The position numbers and the translations under genes are program-made. A model generated the notes under the pieces. That model was not told the origin of the DNA and did no database searches. It saw nothing but the letters and a program-made list of their open reading frames with translations. Source: Pyricularia pennisetigena (taxonomy: Eukaryota; Ascomycota; Sordariomycetes; Magnaporthales; Pyriculariaceae). Taken from it: a stretch of 64,000 bases of DNA. Positions 35,301 to 47,600 of the stretch are shown piece after piece. The stretch spans positions 1 through 64,000 of the forward strand of contig NC_043743.1 in NCBI RefSeq assembly GCF_004337985.1, read 5' to 3'. Within the stretch, counting starts at the first letter, position 1. Each line of letters begins with the position of its first letter.

Positions 35301-36392
35301 TTGTTACGGAGATAAGGTACTTAAAGCCGAATTACCACCCAATTTATTAATAGGGGGTTTTAAAGGTTTAAAATTACTGGGTTTTAATAATAGCGATTTT
35401 ACCGGGGCTAAAAAAAATTCAAAATCCATTTACGGATATTTGTATACCCTATTTGGGGGCCTTATAATATGGAAATGCAAAAAAGCTAATATTCTAGTTT
35501 TAAACATTCCAAAAACCGAAACCGATGTTTTAACGGAAGCCGTACGTAAAATATAATGGTTTAAAAATTTATTTATAAAAATTGGATTACCTATAAAAGG
35601 CCTCATTGCAATATTTGGAAATAATACAGGTTTTATAGCAAACGTATATAACCCTACGCATCACCAACGTACTAAATATACGTTGTTAAAATTTCACTAC
35701 GTACGGGAATTAATTACAAAAGGATTAATAACCTTAAAATACCTGGAATTTAAACAAATACCCGCTAATAACCTAATAAAACCCCTAACGCTTCCAATTT
35801 ACAAACTTTTTTTGAAATTTTCAGGGTTTAAACCTTTAAAAACTTAGTTTTTACTTATTAAGTTTTAAGGCATTTAATTAATTCGTTATTTAATTACCTA
35901 TTATACTTCATTTATTTGCAAGTATTGGATTTTTGTTAACCTAATACCGGCCGTATTACCCGAATCTACCCTGCACAAATTGATTAATAAATAATTTATA
36001 CCGACCTTTTACCAAAAATTAAAAAAAAATTAAAAAAATTTGTGTATTGGGCGATTTACGGCTTCGAAATACCCTATATAATATACCTAATTTGGATTAT
36101 TACCAACGAATAACCAAATTAATCATTCAATTTAATAATTAATTCCGTGGGTTAATATTATATAAATTGGGGGTTCGAATCCGGGGGTTATTACAATTTT
36201 GGGGGTTTTTTCCAATTCGGGGGTTCGTCCATTTCGGGGGTTATAGGTCGGTACAAAAGGTTTAATTATCCAGGGGGTTTATATCGGGAATTCGAATCGG
36301 GTTGGGACACAATGGGGATCTTCTTTTTCAAAGTTTTATTTTTATATATTTTTCTTTTCCAACTTTATATAAATAGTAGCAAAAAAAGGGGG
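32302..36392 (+). mobile_element. Copia-2: degenerate Ty1/copia pol
   Basis: A Ty1/copia element with pol domains in order. Integrase C-terminal part: 32,605-33,372 is open for 255 codons, with LTPYEEFYSEFQPGLPY and KPNLGYFRVIGTVC, then a Pro-rich spacer. Reverse transcriptase: 33,477-33,779, with YKTKLVIRGFLQ and WEIKQIDFIGAFLHS, continuing with stops to 34,129 and, after an LTR-E insertion, from 34,960. RNase H: about 35,230-35,640, with TRPDIGF, LRYLAGTKFLFICYGD and SIYGYLYTLFGGLIIWK. Non-coding sequence from 35,850 contains repeated GGGGGTT motifs. A polypurine tract (AGCAAAAAAAGGGGG) lies directly before the 3' LTR-C. The 5' part is missing, lost at the LTR-E junction at 32,301. Confidence 0.87.
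34130..34960 (+). repeat. LTR-E element, complete copy in Copia-2 reverse transcriptase
   Basis: TATAAAAATAATAAGC to CTTCCTTCTTAA, about 830 bp, nearly identical to the copy at 19,385 over long stretches, including the 35-codon frame at 34,669-34,776. The flanks TAAATT and AAAATT match at 5 of 6 positions, consistent with a slightly mutated target duplication. Confidence 0.88.
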
Positions 36393-36946
36393 TGTTAATT
36401 ATATGCGTTATTTAGGATATAATGGGTCCACTTTTATTTGTATATAAACCACAATAAATAATACCGAAATAGGGCTATTAAAATCATCAAATTTTCTATT
36501 ATATTTTATGTATTGCAAAAATTGCGATTTAAAGTTAGCGAATGGGGTTTTACCCTGTACCGGGTTTAATACCCACCCTGCATTTACGAGTCAGCTACCC
36601 TATACCGGGTTGAAATTTTCATCAAATTAGCAAATTAGTGCGAACCTAAAAATGGTTTGTATGGAAATAAAGGTGTTTTTCTAACAACGCATACAAAATA
36701 ATTTTTCGGAAAATCGTGTGCGGCACCGGAACCTTTTGCAGGGCGCGGACCCCCACTTCGATGTCGGAGAATATGTAAGGGAAATAAAACAAAATCTCCC
36801 CCACCAATGAATTAAATTTATTAATCCCAAAATTAGTGAACTTAGTGCATATAAACCCTGTAATTACAGGCTTTTACAACGCAACTAGCACCACGCCGCA
36901 CCTAGGCTAATGCCTAACCCCCTGTTAGCAACCCGTATTGTTAACA
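36393..36946 (+). repeat. LTR-C, 3' LTR of Copia-2
   Basis: 554 bp, TGTTAATTATATGCG to GTATTGTTAACA, immediately after the polypurine tract. It matches the solo LTR at 8,221-8,772. The perfect TGTTAA/TTAACA terminal inverted repeat is intact. Confidence 0.9.
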
Positions 36947-37115
36947 TATGCATAAATCATGTATTATGCGTTCAATTTTTTACCCAAATGGGTTTAAAGA
37001 TTATGTGTGCATGAATCATATAATATGCGTTATACATTGCATATTTATTGTGCATTATAGTGCATCGTAGTATTCACCTCGCACTAAGCTTATAATATAA
37101 GCTCAATATTCTTAT
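36947..37115 (-). repeat. LTR-E-like fragment, 5' end
   Basis: A diverged reverse fragment. It has the GCATCGTAGTAT and AAGCTTATAATATAAGCT palindromes and an ATTCTTATG end. It carries GAATCATATAATATGCG-type variants not seen in the common copies but shared with 38,520-38,570, so it belongs to a diverged subfamily. Confidence 0.65.
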
Positions 37116-37163
37116 GCTATCCTCGGGACTTTTAACGTTATTTTTAACGTTAAAACCATTTTT

Positions 37164-37895
37164 CTACATCAAAATGTCCCCAAATTTTGGTGCTGTATTT
37201 GGTTTCAAATACCAGCATGTATCAATAGAATGGCCTGTTAATTTGCAAATTTTACAAAATTTGGCTTTATTTTTGGCTTTTTCAATACGTTTTTTGGACG
37301 AATTCTTTATATTATTATTTCCAAATTTATTGGTAAATAATATTCTATTGTCATTTTTGCCTTTGGATTCGCCAATTAGATGTGCAAATAACGAATCTAT
37401 ATTATTTGACTTTGGACCATTTTTTAATGTCCGGCTAACATTTGAAATAAAGCCTTCATATGAATTATCTAATGAATTTAATACCCAAGATATAATTATT
37501 TGCTCAGGTACAATTATATCTCTAGATTTTAAATTATTGGATAATTCCTTTATTTTATTCAAGTATTCTTCGATACCCTTGAACTTTTGTGGAGTTGTAT
37601 TAAAAAACTCCCTAGCGATTGAAAAATCGGTAGTGAATCCTTTTGGATTATATAGGTTTTTTAATTTTAACCAAGCCTTTTTTGTAGTATTTTCGTTCCT
37701 TATTTGCAGTAAAGGACCGTCTTCACACAAAAGCGTTAATAAAGCTAATGCTTTATTATCGTTTTCACCCATTTCGGTAATATTATGAATATAACCTTTT
37801 TTGGTCAAAATAGCTTTGGTTTGGAGGGACCAGATAGTATAATTATCTGTACCCTTTAATTTTGGGATAGAAATCTCATCTCCAAAACACGACAT
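37164..37895 (-). CDS. Copia-type gag protein, open frame retained
   Basis: A 243-codon frame on the minus strand, MSCFGDEISIPKLKGTDNYT to KFGDILM then TAG. It is homologous to the broken Copia-1 gags but diverged from them. Gag organises the retroelement particle and binds element RNA. Visible features: the N-terminal LKGTDNYTIW motif of copia Gag; a central GAG-pre-integrase-like helical region with FFNTTPQKFKGIEEYLNKI and ISWVLNSLD (roughly residues 95-150); a basic linker; and a CX2CX4HX4C knuckle, CKICKLTGHSIDTC, at about residues 217-230. No protease or pol follows: after the stop, 50 bp lead to an LTR-E fragment. An open frame amid RIP-damaged relatives suggests later arrival or a copy number too low to trigger RIP. 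It is probably not expressed as a working element. Confidence 0.85.
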   Translation of the reverse strand: MSCFGDEISIPKLKGTDNYTIWSLQTKAILTKKGYIHNITEMGENDNKALALLTLLCEDGPLLQIRNENTTKKAWLKLKNLYNPKGFTTDFSIAREFFNTTPQKFKGIEEYLNKIKELSNNLKSRDIIVPEQIIISWVLNSLDNSYEGFISNVSRTLKNGPKSNNIDSLFAHLIGESKGKNDNRILFTNKFGNNNIKNSSKKRIEKAKNKAKFCKICKLTGHSIDTCWYLKPNTAPKFGDILM

Positions 37896-38074
37896 TTTAA
37901 ATAAATTCTATTTATTCAAAAATGTTATTTTTTTATAAATATAGATTCTCTATATTTAAAGGAATATTATATAAATGATATACCCCCTATAATATATTCT
38001 CTTAAAAGTAGAAAATATATCTCTTTTTATTTAGGCCTAATGTTAAAATTTAGCAATAGGTAAATTAAAAGGTT
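37896..38074 (-). other. Leader upstream of the copia gag
   Basis: AT-rich non-coding sequence upstream of the gag ATG (minus strand). It includes a TATATTTAAAGGAATATTATATAAA-type stretch broken over 37,950-37,975 that could hold a TATA box. No LTR ends can be defined. A reverse LTR-E begins at about 38,075. Confidence 0.4.
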
Positions 38075-38730
38075 CTTTTTTAAGTAGAAATCCGTCGTTG
38101 ATCTAATAAATAGATGGATGGATGGATAGACGGATGGATGGATGGATAGACGGATGGATGGATGGATAGACGGATGGATGGATGGATAGACGGATGGATG
38201 GATGGATAGATGGATGGATCGATAGATAGATAGATGGATGGATAAATGGATGGATGGATCGATAAATGGATCCTCAAAACTTCCTCTAATTCTAAGGTGG
38301 GAAATTCTTCCCTATTTATCTGCACAAGTATTGCATTTGACAATCCATGTATTACAAATCCACGTATTAAGGTTTGCATCTTATTTTCCCAATTAGGATA
38401 AAATAAAACAACGCATTAACGTTTACCTATTTATATATGTGGCTATTTTGAACGTTTTATATTTGAAACGGTTCATAACGCATTTTTAGAACCTTACCTA
38501 TATTTTATGTTATGCGTATGAATCGTATGTGCATGGATCATATGTTATGCGTATGAATCATATGCGTTCATTTCTTTTTTCCCAAAATAGGTTGAAAATT
38601 GTGTGTGCATAAATCGCATGCAATTGTATTGCATTATTTGGTTTACACACGTTATGCATTGCATATTAATCGTGCATTATAGTGCATCGTAGTATTTACT
38701 ACGTGCTTAAGCTTATAATATAAGCTTATT
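38075..38730 (-). repeat. LTR-E element, diverged subfamily, at the edge of the AT-rich block
   Basis: A reverse copy with the 35-codon frame at 38,379 (open for 99 codons through the expanded tetranucleotide tract), the TATTTATATATG block and the AAGCTTATAATATAAGCTTATT end at 38,730. The final TTCTCATA is lost. It shares TCATATGTTATGCG-type variants with 36,947-37,115. The gene-type sequence begins immediately to its right. Confidence 0.8.
38109..38275. repeat. 20-bp minisatellite and (GGAT)n tract
   Basis: The unit GGATGGATGGATGGATAGAC repeats about five times without change from about 38,110 to 38,205, followed by imperfect GGAT/GATA repeats to 38,275. It is an expansion of the tetranucleotide tract present in all LTR-E copies. 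Confidence 0.93.
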
Positions 38731-38924
38731 GCCTTTAAAAAACAACAAAAATCCAAATCTTGCAACGCTGGTTACCCCATATTTTTGCGATATCTGTTTA
38801 TTTTTTAATTGAATAGTTAATTGCATACAGTGGTTATGCTGGTATTTTTTGAGTGTACAGTGCGAATACAGTTCAAATACCCGCCATGAACGGCGAAACA
38901 CGACAGGTTGTCCTCAAACTAGAA

Positions 38925-39049
38925 CGAGCGCGATCTTTTCGGCCAATTTGATTGGTCGAAAAGCCATGTGGCTGGCAAACCACATGGAGCGCTCGGTCCA
39001 CCCTGCGCAGCAGGGGGGTCTAGCCTGAGCATTGAGACTAGCCCGGACC
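38925..39049. other. T-shaped inverted-repeat structure plus second stem-loop module
   Basis: An outer stem CGAGCGC (38,925-38,931) / GCGCTCG (38,989-38,995) encloses two hairpins. The first is CTTTTCGGCCAAT (38,935-38,947) with ATTGGTCGAAAAG (38,951-38,963), 13 bp with one G-T pair. The second is CCATGTGG (38,964-38,971) with CCACATGG (38,980-38,987). A second module follows directly: GGTCC (38,995-38,999) / GGACC (39,045-39,049) enclosing CCCTGC/GCAGGG (39,001-39,015). There is no protein frame. It could be a structured RNA, the end of a DNA transposon, or a cruciform-forming site. The family is not recognised. Confidence 0.6.
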
Positions 39050-39368
39050 CACAGGTACAAAACAAAACCACAACTGCGCCACGAATTAAACCTGGTTTAA
39101 CTGGAGAGCTTTTGGGTTTCAGGGATGAGCTCTGAGACTAATCCGCGTCACTAGTGCAGTTCCCGTATAGGCGTCGCTCTAAACTAGTGGCTTCCGTGGT
39201 TTAACTCGATAATTATCCAGGACGGGTAACTTTCAACACGTCTAGTTATCCTAGGAGAGAGTATCATTTTATTCCTATATTTCATATTGGCTAGAATCGA
39301 GGTACAATAGGCTCGCTTATATCATCGCAACAATGGAGGTATAATTCCAACTCGTCATTTTCTAGTTG

Positions 39369-40080
39369 CTAGTATGCCGTTGTCGCAGGGCATGGTGACT
39401 CGGTCACAGTCCAAAACCCAAACCCTGTGCTACACTCGATACATGGTGACGCTGTTGGACAGACCGTCGTCTCGGTGGTAACTACGTGTATTGCATCACA
39501 CCCGCACGGGACTGTGACGATGTTATCTGCCACGCAGCTGGCGGTCTGGTAACACTGGACAGCGCAGCCTGTCTTGGCGAGCCACGTCTGGGTCCCGGTG
39601 CTGTTCGTTGTGCTGGGGTTAGCATTGTTTTTTCTGCAGAATTCATGATGAGCAGTGGGACTTTTTATATCAGTCACTTTGTTGCCGAGGTAGCAGCTCG
39701 GCTTGTGATATTTCAAGACAGTATAGTGATCTGGTCATGCCCCGGGTCGATCGGCCTACCTGGTGCAAGTACGGGCCACCGTTGCCGTTGGTGTTGGCGT
39801 CGTACGCGGCGTCTGGGATACCGGGGGGCATCCGGGGCCGTCCTTCCGTGTCGCTAGTGCGCCTGCGGTGACACTATATGCAAGTGAAGTAATGGATTAG
39901 TATTACCTGCGGTCCGTCTGGCAAGGTAGCGTGTGCATTCTTGGTACGATACAGGAGACTTAGGGTCCCGGGCACACTTGGCTGGCAGCTGGGCCTGGGC
40001 AGACTCACATCATTGATAACAGTGCGTGCACGGGAAGCATTGTAAAATCGATGCGTATACGTCGACGAGGGTCAAGGGAC
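39369..40080 (-). CDS. Candidate Cys/Thr-rich protein gene, 3' exons (N-terminus unresolved)
   Basis: I do not recognise the family. The last exon, 39,369-39,701, encodes a Cys-rich, Thr-rich tail (PSCYLGNKVTD, then VVTTETTVCPTASPCIECS and WTVTESPCPATTAY), with about 12 cysteines in 111 residues, resembling secreted or wall-linked fungal proteins. A 58-bp GT..AG intron (39,702-39,759) joins it in phase to 39,760-39,873, which ends YDANTNGNGGPYLHQ. Upstream, a frame to about 40,018 (ending TKNAHATLPDGPQ) would join through a 33-bp GTAATACTAAT..ATATAG intron, which is unusually short and so doubtful. A further Thr/Ala-rich frame lies at 40,268-40,564 (minus) and could supply the N-terminus; the most signal-like start is MRLYGTALSSVLL at about 40,573. 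Exons, start and even the gene's integrity need transcript support. Confidence 0.45.
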
Positions 40081-41606
40081 GGGACAGCTTACGGTGCGGT
40101 CTTTAAGGTCAGCGGACGGCGTTGTGAATTCGGGTTGTCAATCCATAGTGTAGGGTCGCTGTGGTGACTGCTTTAAATACTTGTGGTCAAATGCGGCTAC
40201 TGTTGTCGGGACGGTCTTTTAGTATAGTAGATCCTAAGTGTAACTTTTGATGCGAGGTTTTCGTTCGTCACATCACAGACCCGGGTTGCCAAGACATGCA
40301 GATATTGGAGTATATTGTCGGAGTGGTACTGGCAATGTTCAGCCTCAGTTCCTCGCTAGGACACCTGAGATGCCAATTGGTAGCGGCGTTCCACTTGGAT
40401 GTCGTATCTGCCATCGTGCCTGTCTGAGTTGTGTGCTCAGCTACCCCGTCTGTGACATGTGATGCAGCGGCGGCTGAATACGAAGTGACGGCGGCGACAC
40501 GGGCTGGAGGGTGTGCCACACTGGGGTCTCGGCGACAATAAAACACTTGATAGAGCAGTTCCATAGAGTCTCATCTGCGATACTATGCTGGTTTGAGTGG
40601 ATAAAACTGTAAGTAGGATGGTGAAATAATATTTTTGTGAATAACCATGTGTGAGTTTATTTACACCATGATAAACTAACTATTTTATCATCTTGCGCAA
40701 ATTTCGCCCGACCCTACGGGATGCCCATGCGCGAGATACAATCTGCAAACAACAGGGAAAGAAAATACTAAACGCAACCAAGAATGAGCATGCAGCAGTC
40801 ATAGTTTACATACAAAGTAGGTAGGTTGGTTGGTATATGTTCATCGAGTGCCACGATCCTTGCAAGGCCATGGACAATCACGTGACCAGCATCACCCGCA
40901 GCCAGCCCCATCGTTCTTATATTCAACGACGACTAGCTGCAAGTCACAAATCTGGACGCCTGAATGCAGAGAAACATCAATTGGGAGATGAAATCCAGCA
41001 TATCAGTCGTTGCTTATAATTCATGTCACGTATAGCGTGTTTCCTAGCGACGCCCCAAGTCCTATTAAACGCAGCCATAGATAGGCATGTATTTGATGCA
41101 AAATACCCCAAAACTCTACCAACCTTTCACGCTATCAAAGCATCAAATATCTCTACCGGAAAAAACCGACTCAGTTGCTGTGACACAAGGGCAGTTTTTA
41201 CATAAGCTGCGACGAAAAACCGAGTTGGAACGAGACTCTACGCTCAAAGCATCATCACTACGCGCAACACCTACAAAGACAAGCGTCACAGTAAAAAAAG
41301 AAAAGGCGAACCCGATATGAAGTGCGTACCGCCCCAAACTCCAAGGCAGACGGGGGAATCAATTACCATCCTCACTCACTAAACACCAGATTGACGTATC
41401 CCCTTATGGTACAGATGAACATAAACCGAAGACAAAGACCAAAACCCAGAAAAAAGTCGCTCAACCCACTTGCCCTAGCCCATCGCATGTAGTGGCTGCT
41501 ACCCACAGCGCGCACGCAGGCGCACTCAAAAAACAAGTGTAAAGAAATCCCATAGTGGAGGTCGTGACAAGATGAAAAAGAAGAGTCGTGAACAGGAAAA
41601 ACGCGT
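40081..41606. other. Intergenic, with possible upstream exons of the Cys-rich gene
   Basis: 40,268-40,573 may hold 5' exons of the minus-strand gene above. From 40,580 to 41,606 I see no supported gene. Open frames of 60-77 codons at 40,837-41,320 are lysine-rich or hydrophilic, lack homology I know of and overlap each other. The 3' untranslated region of histone H4 must lie just below 41,607. Confidence 0.4.
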
Positions 41607-43979
<2,373 letters not shown>

Positions 43980-44679
43980 ATTTTCCTCTTCACATTTCAC
44001 ACGCGTCTTTTGGCTTTTGTTATGATTCCACAGGGAGAACTGTGATTTGGGTCGTTACTGGGAACATGGGCGGATAATATGGCGTTTGCGATTACCTTAT
44101 TCTTTTTTTACTACTTTGATTTTATGGGAGAGGCTGTACATTATGCACACCGTCGCGTCAGCACGAGAGAAGCTGGTCGCACCCTCCCGGCGATGAATGA
44201 CAAAACACTTCAAAACTTAACACACACAAGACTATTGACTTTGCCCGTGAGAACGATGACTGACTGACCGACAGATCCTAATCTTGTTGATCTGCACCTT
44301 TTTGACGCTCCGCGCTTTCCACAGTGACCTTGACATTCACCTTCGCCATTCGTGCCTGACATGGCCTGGAAAAGGCCAAGAGCTGGTGCAGATCAGGCAG
44401 TACTGAGGACGAAATGAACGAGGTGGAGAAATTTTCACTACCTAAGCTAACTGAATGCTGAAATGATGACAATGATTTGCTACAAAACGCCAGAACTATC
44501 AAATGCTTCCAATATTAAAGCCGAACGGAAGGAGAACCGAAACAAATTGCACTTATCGTCGAGCGTTTGATGAAAAAAGAAAAAAAAAAGAACTCTTCTG
44601 AATAGACACACACACACATACATACAGGTCCATCCTCCTTCTCTTGTAGCCCCGGAATCTCACGCGTCTAGGCATCCAC
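43980..44679. other. H3 / RNA polymerase I subunit intergenic
   Basis: Convergent intergenic of 700 bp holding both 3' untranslated regions. It has an A-rich run and a CA repeat (ACACACACACATACATACA) at about 44,575-44,628. Short open frames here (62 and 74 codons) lack coding character. Confidence 0.6.
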
Positions 44680-47600
44680 TCAGCTGGCTGCGACCGCATC
44701 AAAGTGACTCATAGGTGCCTGCGTAAAGACATCAAATGCTCCCGTGCCCACGTGTCCCAGCCTGCCCATCACGAGCCTTCCACTAGGCGTCGACAGGTCG
44801 TCCCAGTCACCATCCAGTACGGCGTCCTTTAGGAACGCCAATGTTGTCTCGAAACTCATCTTGGTGAAAGGGCTTACGTTGCCGCTAAGTCCCATACGAT
44901 TGAAGGGCGTGAACCCGCCACTGCGCGTCATGTGATCGGCAATCAGGTTCAAGTGGCGATTGTCGACTGTGATGGCGTGGGACTCGAAAACGGCACGCAG
45001 CTCGCGGATGATGTTGGCGCGACAAGCCTCCACACCATAGATTTCGAGCACAGCTGCCACATCGTTGGTGGAGATGCGATTCGGGTTGATGAAGGACCCG
45101 TACTGCTGCATTGCGCGCAGGTTGGAGCCAGCAGTGTGCACCAACGAGACATCGCTGTCCTGGCCCGTCCAGGGGTCCGTTACCTTCTCCTTAGCGACAA
45201 AGGTGCCCGACTTGATACCTGGTATCTGCTGCACGAGTGCTTTGCGGACGGCATCTTGAACCAGGCTCAGCATCAAAATCTTTGGGATGCCTATGTCATA
45301 CTCGAGCGTAATCTCGCACCACTCGCCAGCCGCTTCGTCACATCGGAATCTTGTACACTCTGGGTTCTTATCGCGCACCCGCAGCTCCCTGTCTTTGGCC
45401 TTTGCTTGCGCGACATCGTCGAGCTCCATGTGCATGCTGGCGTCGTCGTCAGCAGATGGGTTTTTGGGCAACTCTGGCGCAGGGCTTCCCCCGAGACCTT
45501 CATCCTCGAATTCAGCTTCCTGCTCTTGCTGCCTCTGGATCAAGTCATCCTCTTCGTCGTTGGGCCCGTACGATACCGCTTCGCTCCGGTTTGCCTTCTG
45601 CTTATCTGCTGTCGCATCTCCCTCGCCATCGTCGCTGTCGTCATCCTCATCTAAAGGCCCGTTCTCGCCCACGTTGGGCGCAGCCATCTCCACCGTGCCG
45701 ACCTTCTCACCAATTGCCGGGGTGGCCGCACTTTCCTTCAAGCCCTTTGACTTAATCTCCTTGGCCACAAGTCTGCGCAGGGTACTCATAAACTTGGTCT
45801 CTACCGTGTTCAGGACATCGGAAGTGGTGATTGCATACGTCTTGGTGTATTCGGCTGACGGGAAGAACCGCAGCCGGACGTCAAACATTTTGGCCAGCTT
45901 GTGGTTGATGCTAGTGCCGATGCGTTCAAAGACGGTGGCCTTGTCGACGACGTGCGAAAGCGGAAGCATGCTGATGGCCTTTGCAAACCTCTCACCATCC
46001 GCAGGCGACAGCTCCTCGTTCAGTATCAGCGTCATGGAAGGTGTCGAGATTTTGGAGCTTGCCGTCATGAGCAGCTCTCGCAGACGCGGAATACCCAGTG
46101 TGACGTTCTTGGCCGAGTGACCTGCCAGATGGAACGTGTTGAGTGTCATCTGCGTTGACGGTTCGCCGACGGATTGACCGGCCACGATACCAACAGCCTC
46201 GCCGGGATGCACCAAGGATCGCATGTACTTTGCCGACAGAACCTTCTCAGCAGCCTTGCGGTTGAGACGAACAAGTGAGGAGGACTGGGGCCCAGAGCTC
46301 CTTTGCTTGTCATCCTTGTCTTTGATGAGGGCGTCGGGGTTTTCTTTGACATAAGAAGACATGGCATCAAAAAACTTTTCCGACGTCGCATAAGCGTAGC
46401 GCGTCGGATTGAGCATGGAGCTGACTGGCTCTCCAGTGAAGAACCTGGGGTTTGCCTTGGCCTTCTTTAGGTTGGACTTGTTCTGCTTCAAGATCTCATC
46501 GCGAAGCTCGAACAATGGAAGAGTTCTAGGATCCGAGATGTTGAGCTGCGCCAGCTCCGATTTGATGTTGTGCAATATGAAGGTAAAGTCCTTGAGGTAT
46601 TTCTGCTTCGTCACATCCAGACCATCCTCACCGTACAAGAACTGCACGAGCGAGCCATCCGCGTCACGGACTGAGTTGTCGTAGCCGATCTCGAGGCCCT
46701 CCATGCCTTTGATCAGGCATCGCTGCAGGTAACCCGAGCGCGAAGTCTTGACAGCTGTGTCAATCAAACCCTCACGTCCAGCCATGTGGTGGAAATAGTA
46801 CTCCTGTGGCCTGATGCCAGTCAAGAAACGGTTGACGATGTAACCGCCAGCCCTTATATCCGTCTCAAAGGGCTTGAAGCAGGGGAGAGACTTGCCGCTG
46901 ACCATCAAGGGCACTCGCCTGCCTTCCAAAACTTGTTGGCCGAGATTGCACGAGATGAGGTTTGCGTTGACCTGTCCACCCTTCGCTCCCGAAATGGTCA
47001 TGGCCTGCATTTGATTCTTGGGGAATTGCTTCTCAAGGCCCTTGGGAAGGCAGGCCTTTGTGATATCTTGAGACAAATCTTTACTTCCAGAATTCATCAA
47101 CCCATCGAGGCCTTCCTGTTTTGTATCATCACGCATGACCTCCTCAAGGCGTCGCAGAAGCTCTGGGTCATCATTCGCCGGCTTGTGCTGGTCCAGGCTG
47201 ACATATTTGGCTGCAACCTCAAGTCCCACAAGATGTGCCCGTGAGTCAATAATGTTTCTTCGATCCGCTTCACCCTCCGGTGTAAGCTTAAGGTCGTCCA
47301 TGCCACAAGTGAAAGCACGCATGTTCAGGTACCTGGTGAGCAGACGGCCCATGGCACTGAGAAGCTTGCCGGCGATGGCCGGACCATACACCTCATGCAC
47401 AGCGTGTACAAGCCCACCAGAGCTTGGACCCAGTTGCGCCTTGTCGAGAATGCCCGAGATGAACTCGCCGTCACGGAATAGGACCTGGCCTTCCTCGGTA
47501 TGAACACCCCACGCATGTGCGGGAACCTGGGTCTTACCCGTCATCCAGAGGTCACCACAATCAAGAGGTCTTATGTTTCGCAGAACTGTTGTGATGACTT

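Noticed and set aside
37114..37788. Plus-strand open frame of 224 codons
   Set aside because: Shadow of the minus-strand copia gag, which has a zinc knuckle and homologues in the window.
38109..38275. Regular repeats as a CRISPR array
   Set aside because: The repeats are contiguous simple GGAT-type units without unique spacers, in a eukaryotic genome.
45287..46120. Plus-strand open frame of 277 codons (and others up to 240 codons between 44,744 and 48,504)
   Set aside because: Antisense shadows of the RNA polymerase I subunit gene, whose minus-strand frame is uninterrupted and carries all catalytic motifs.
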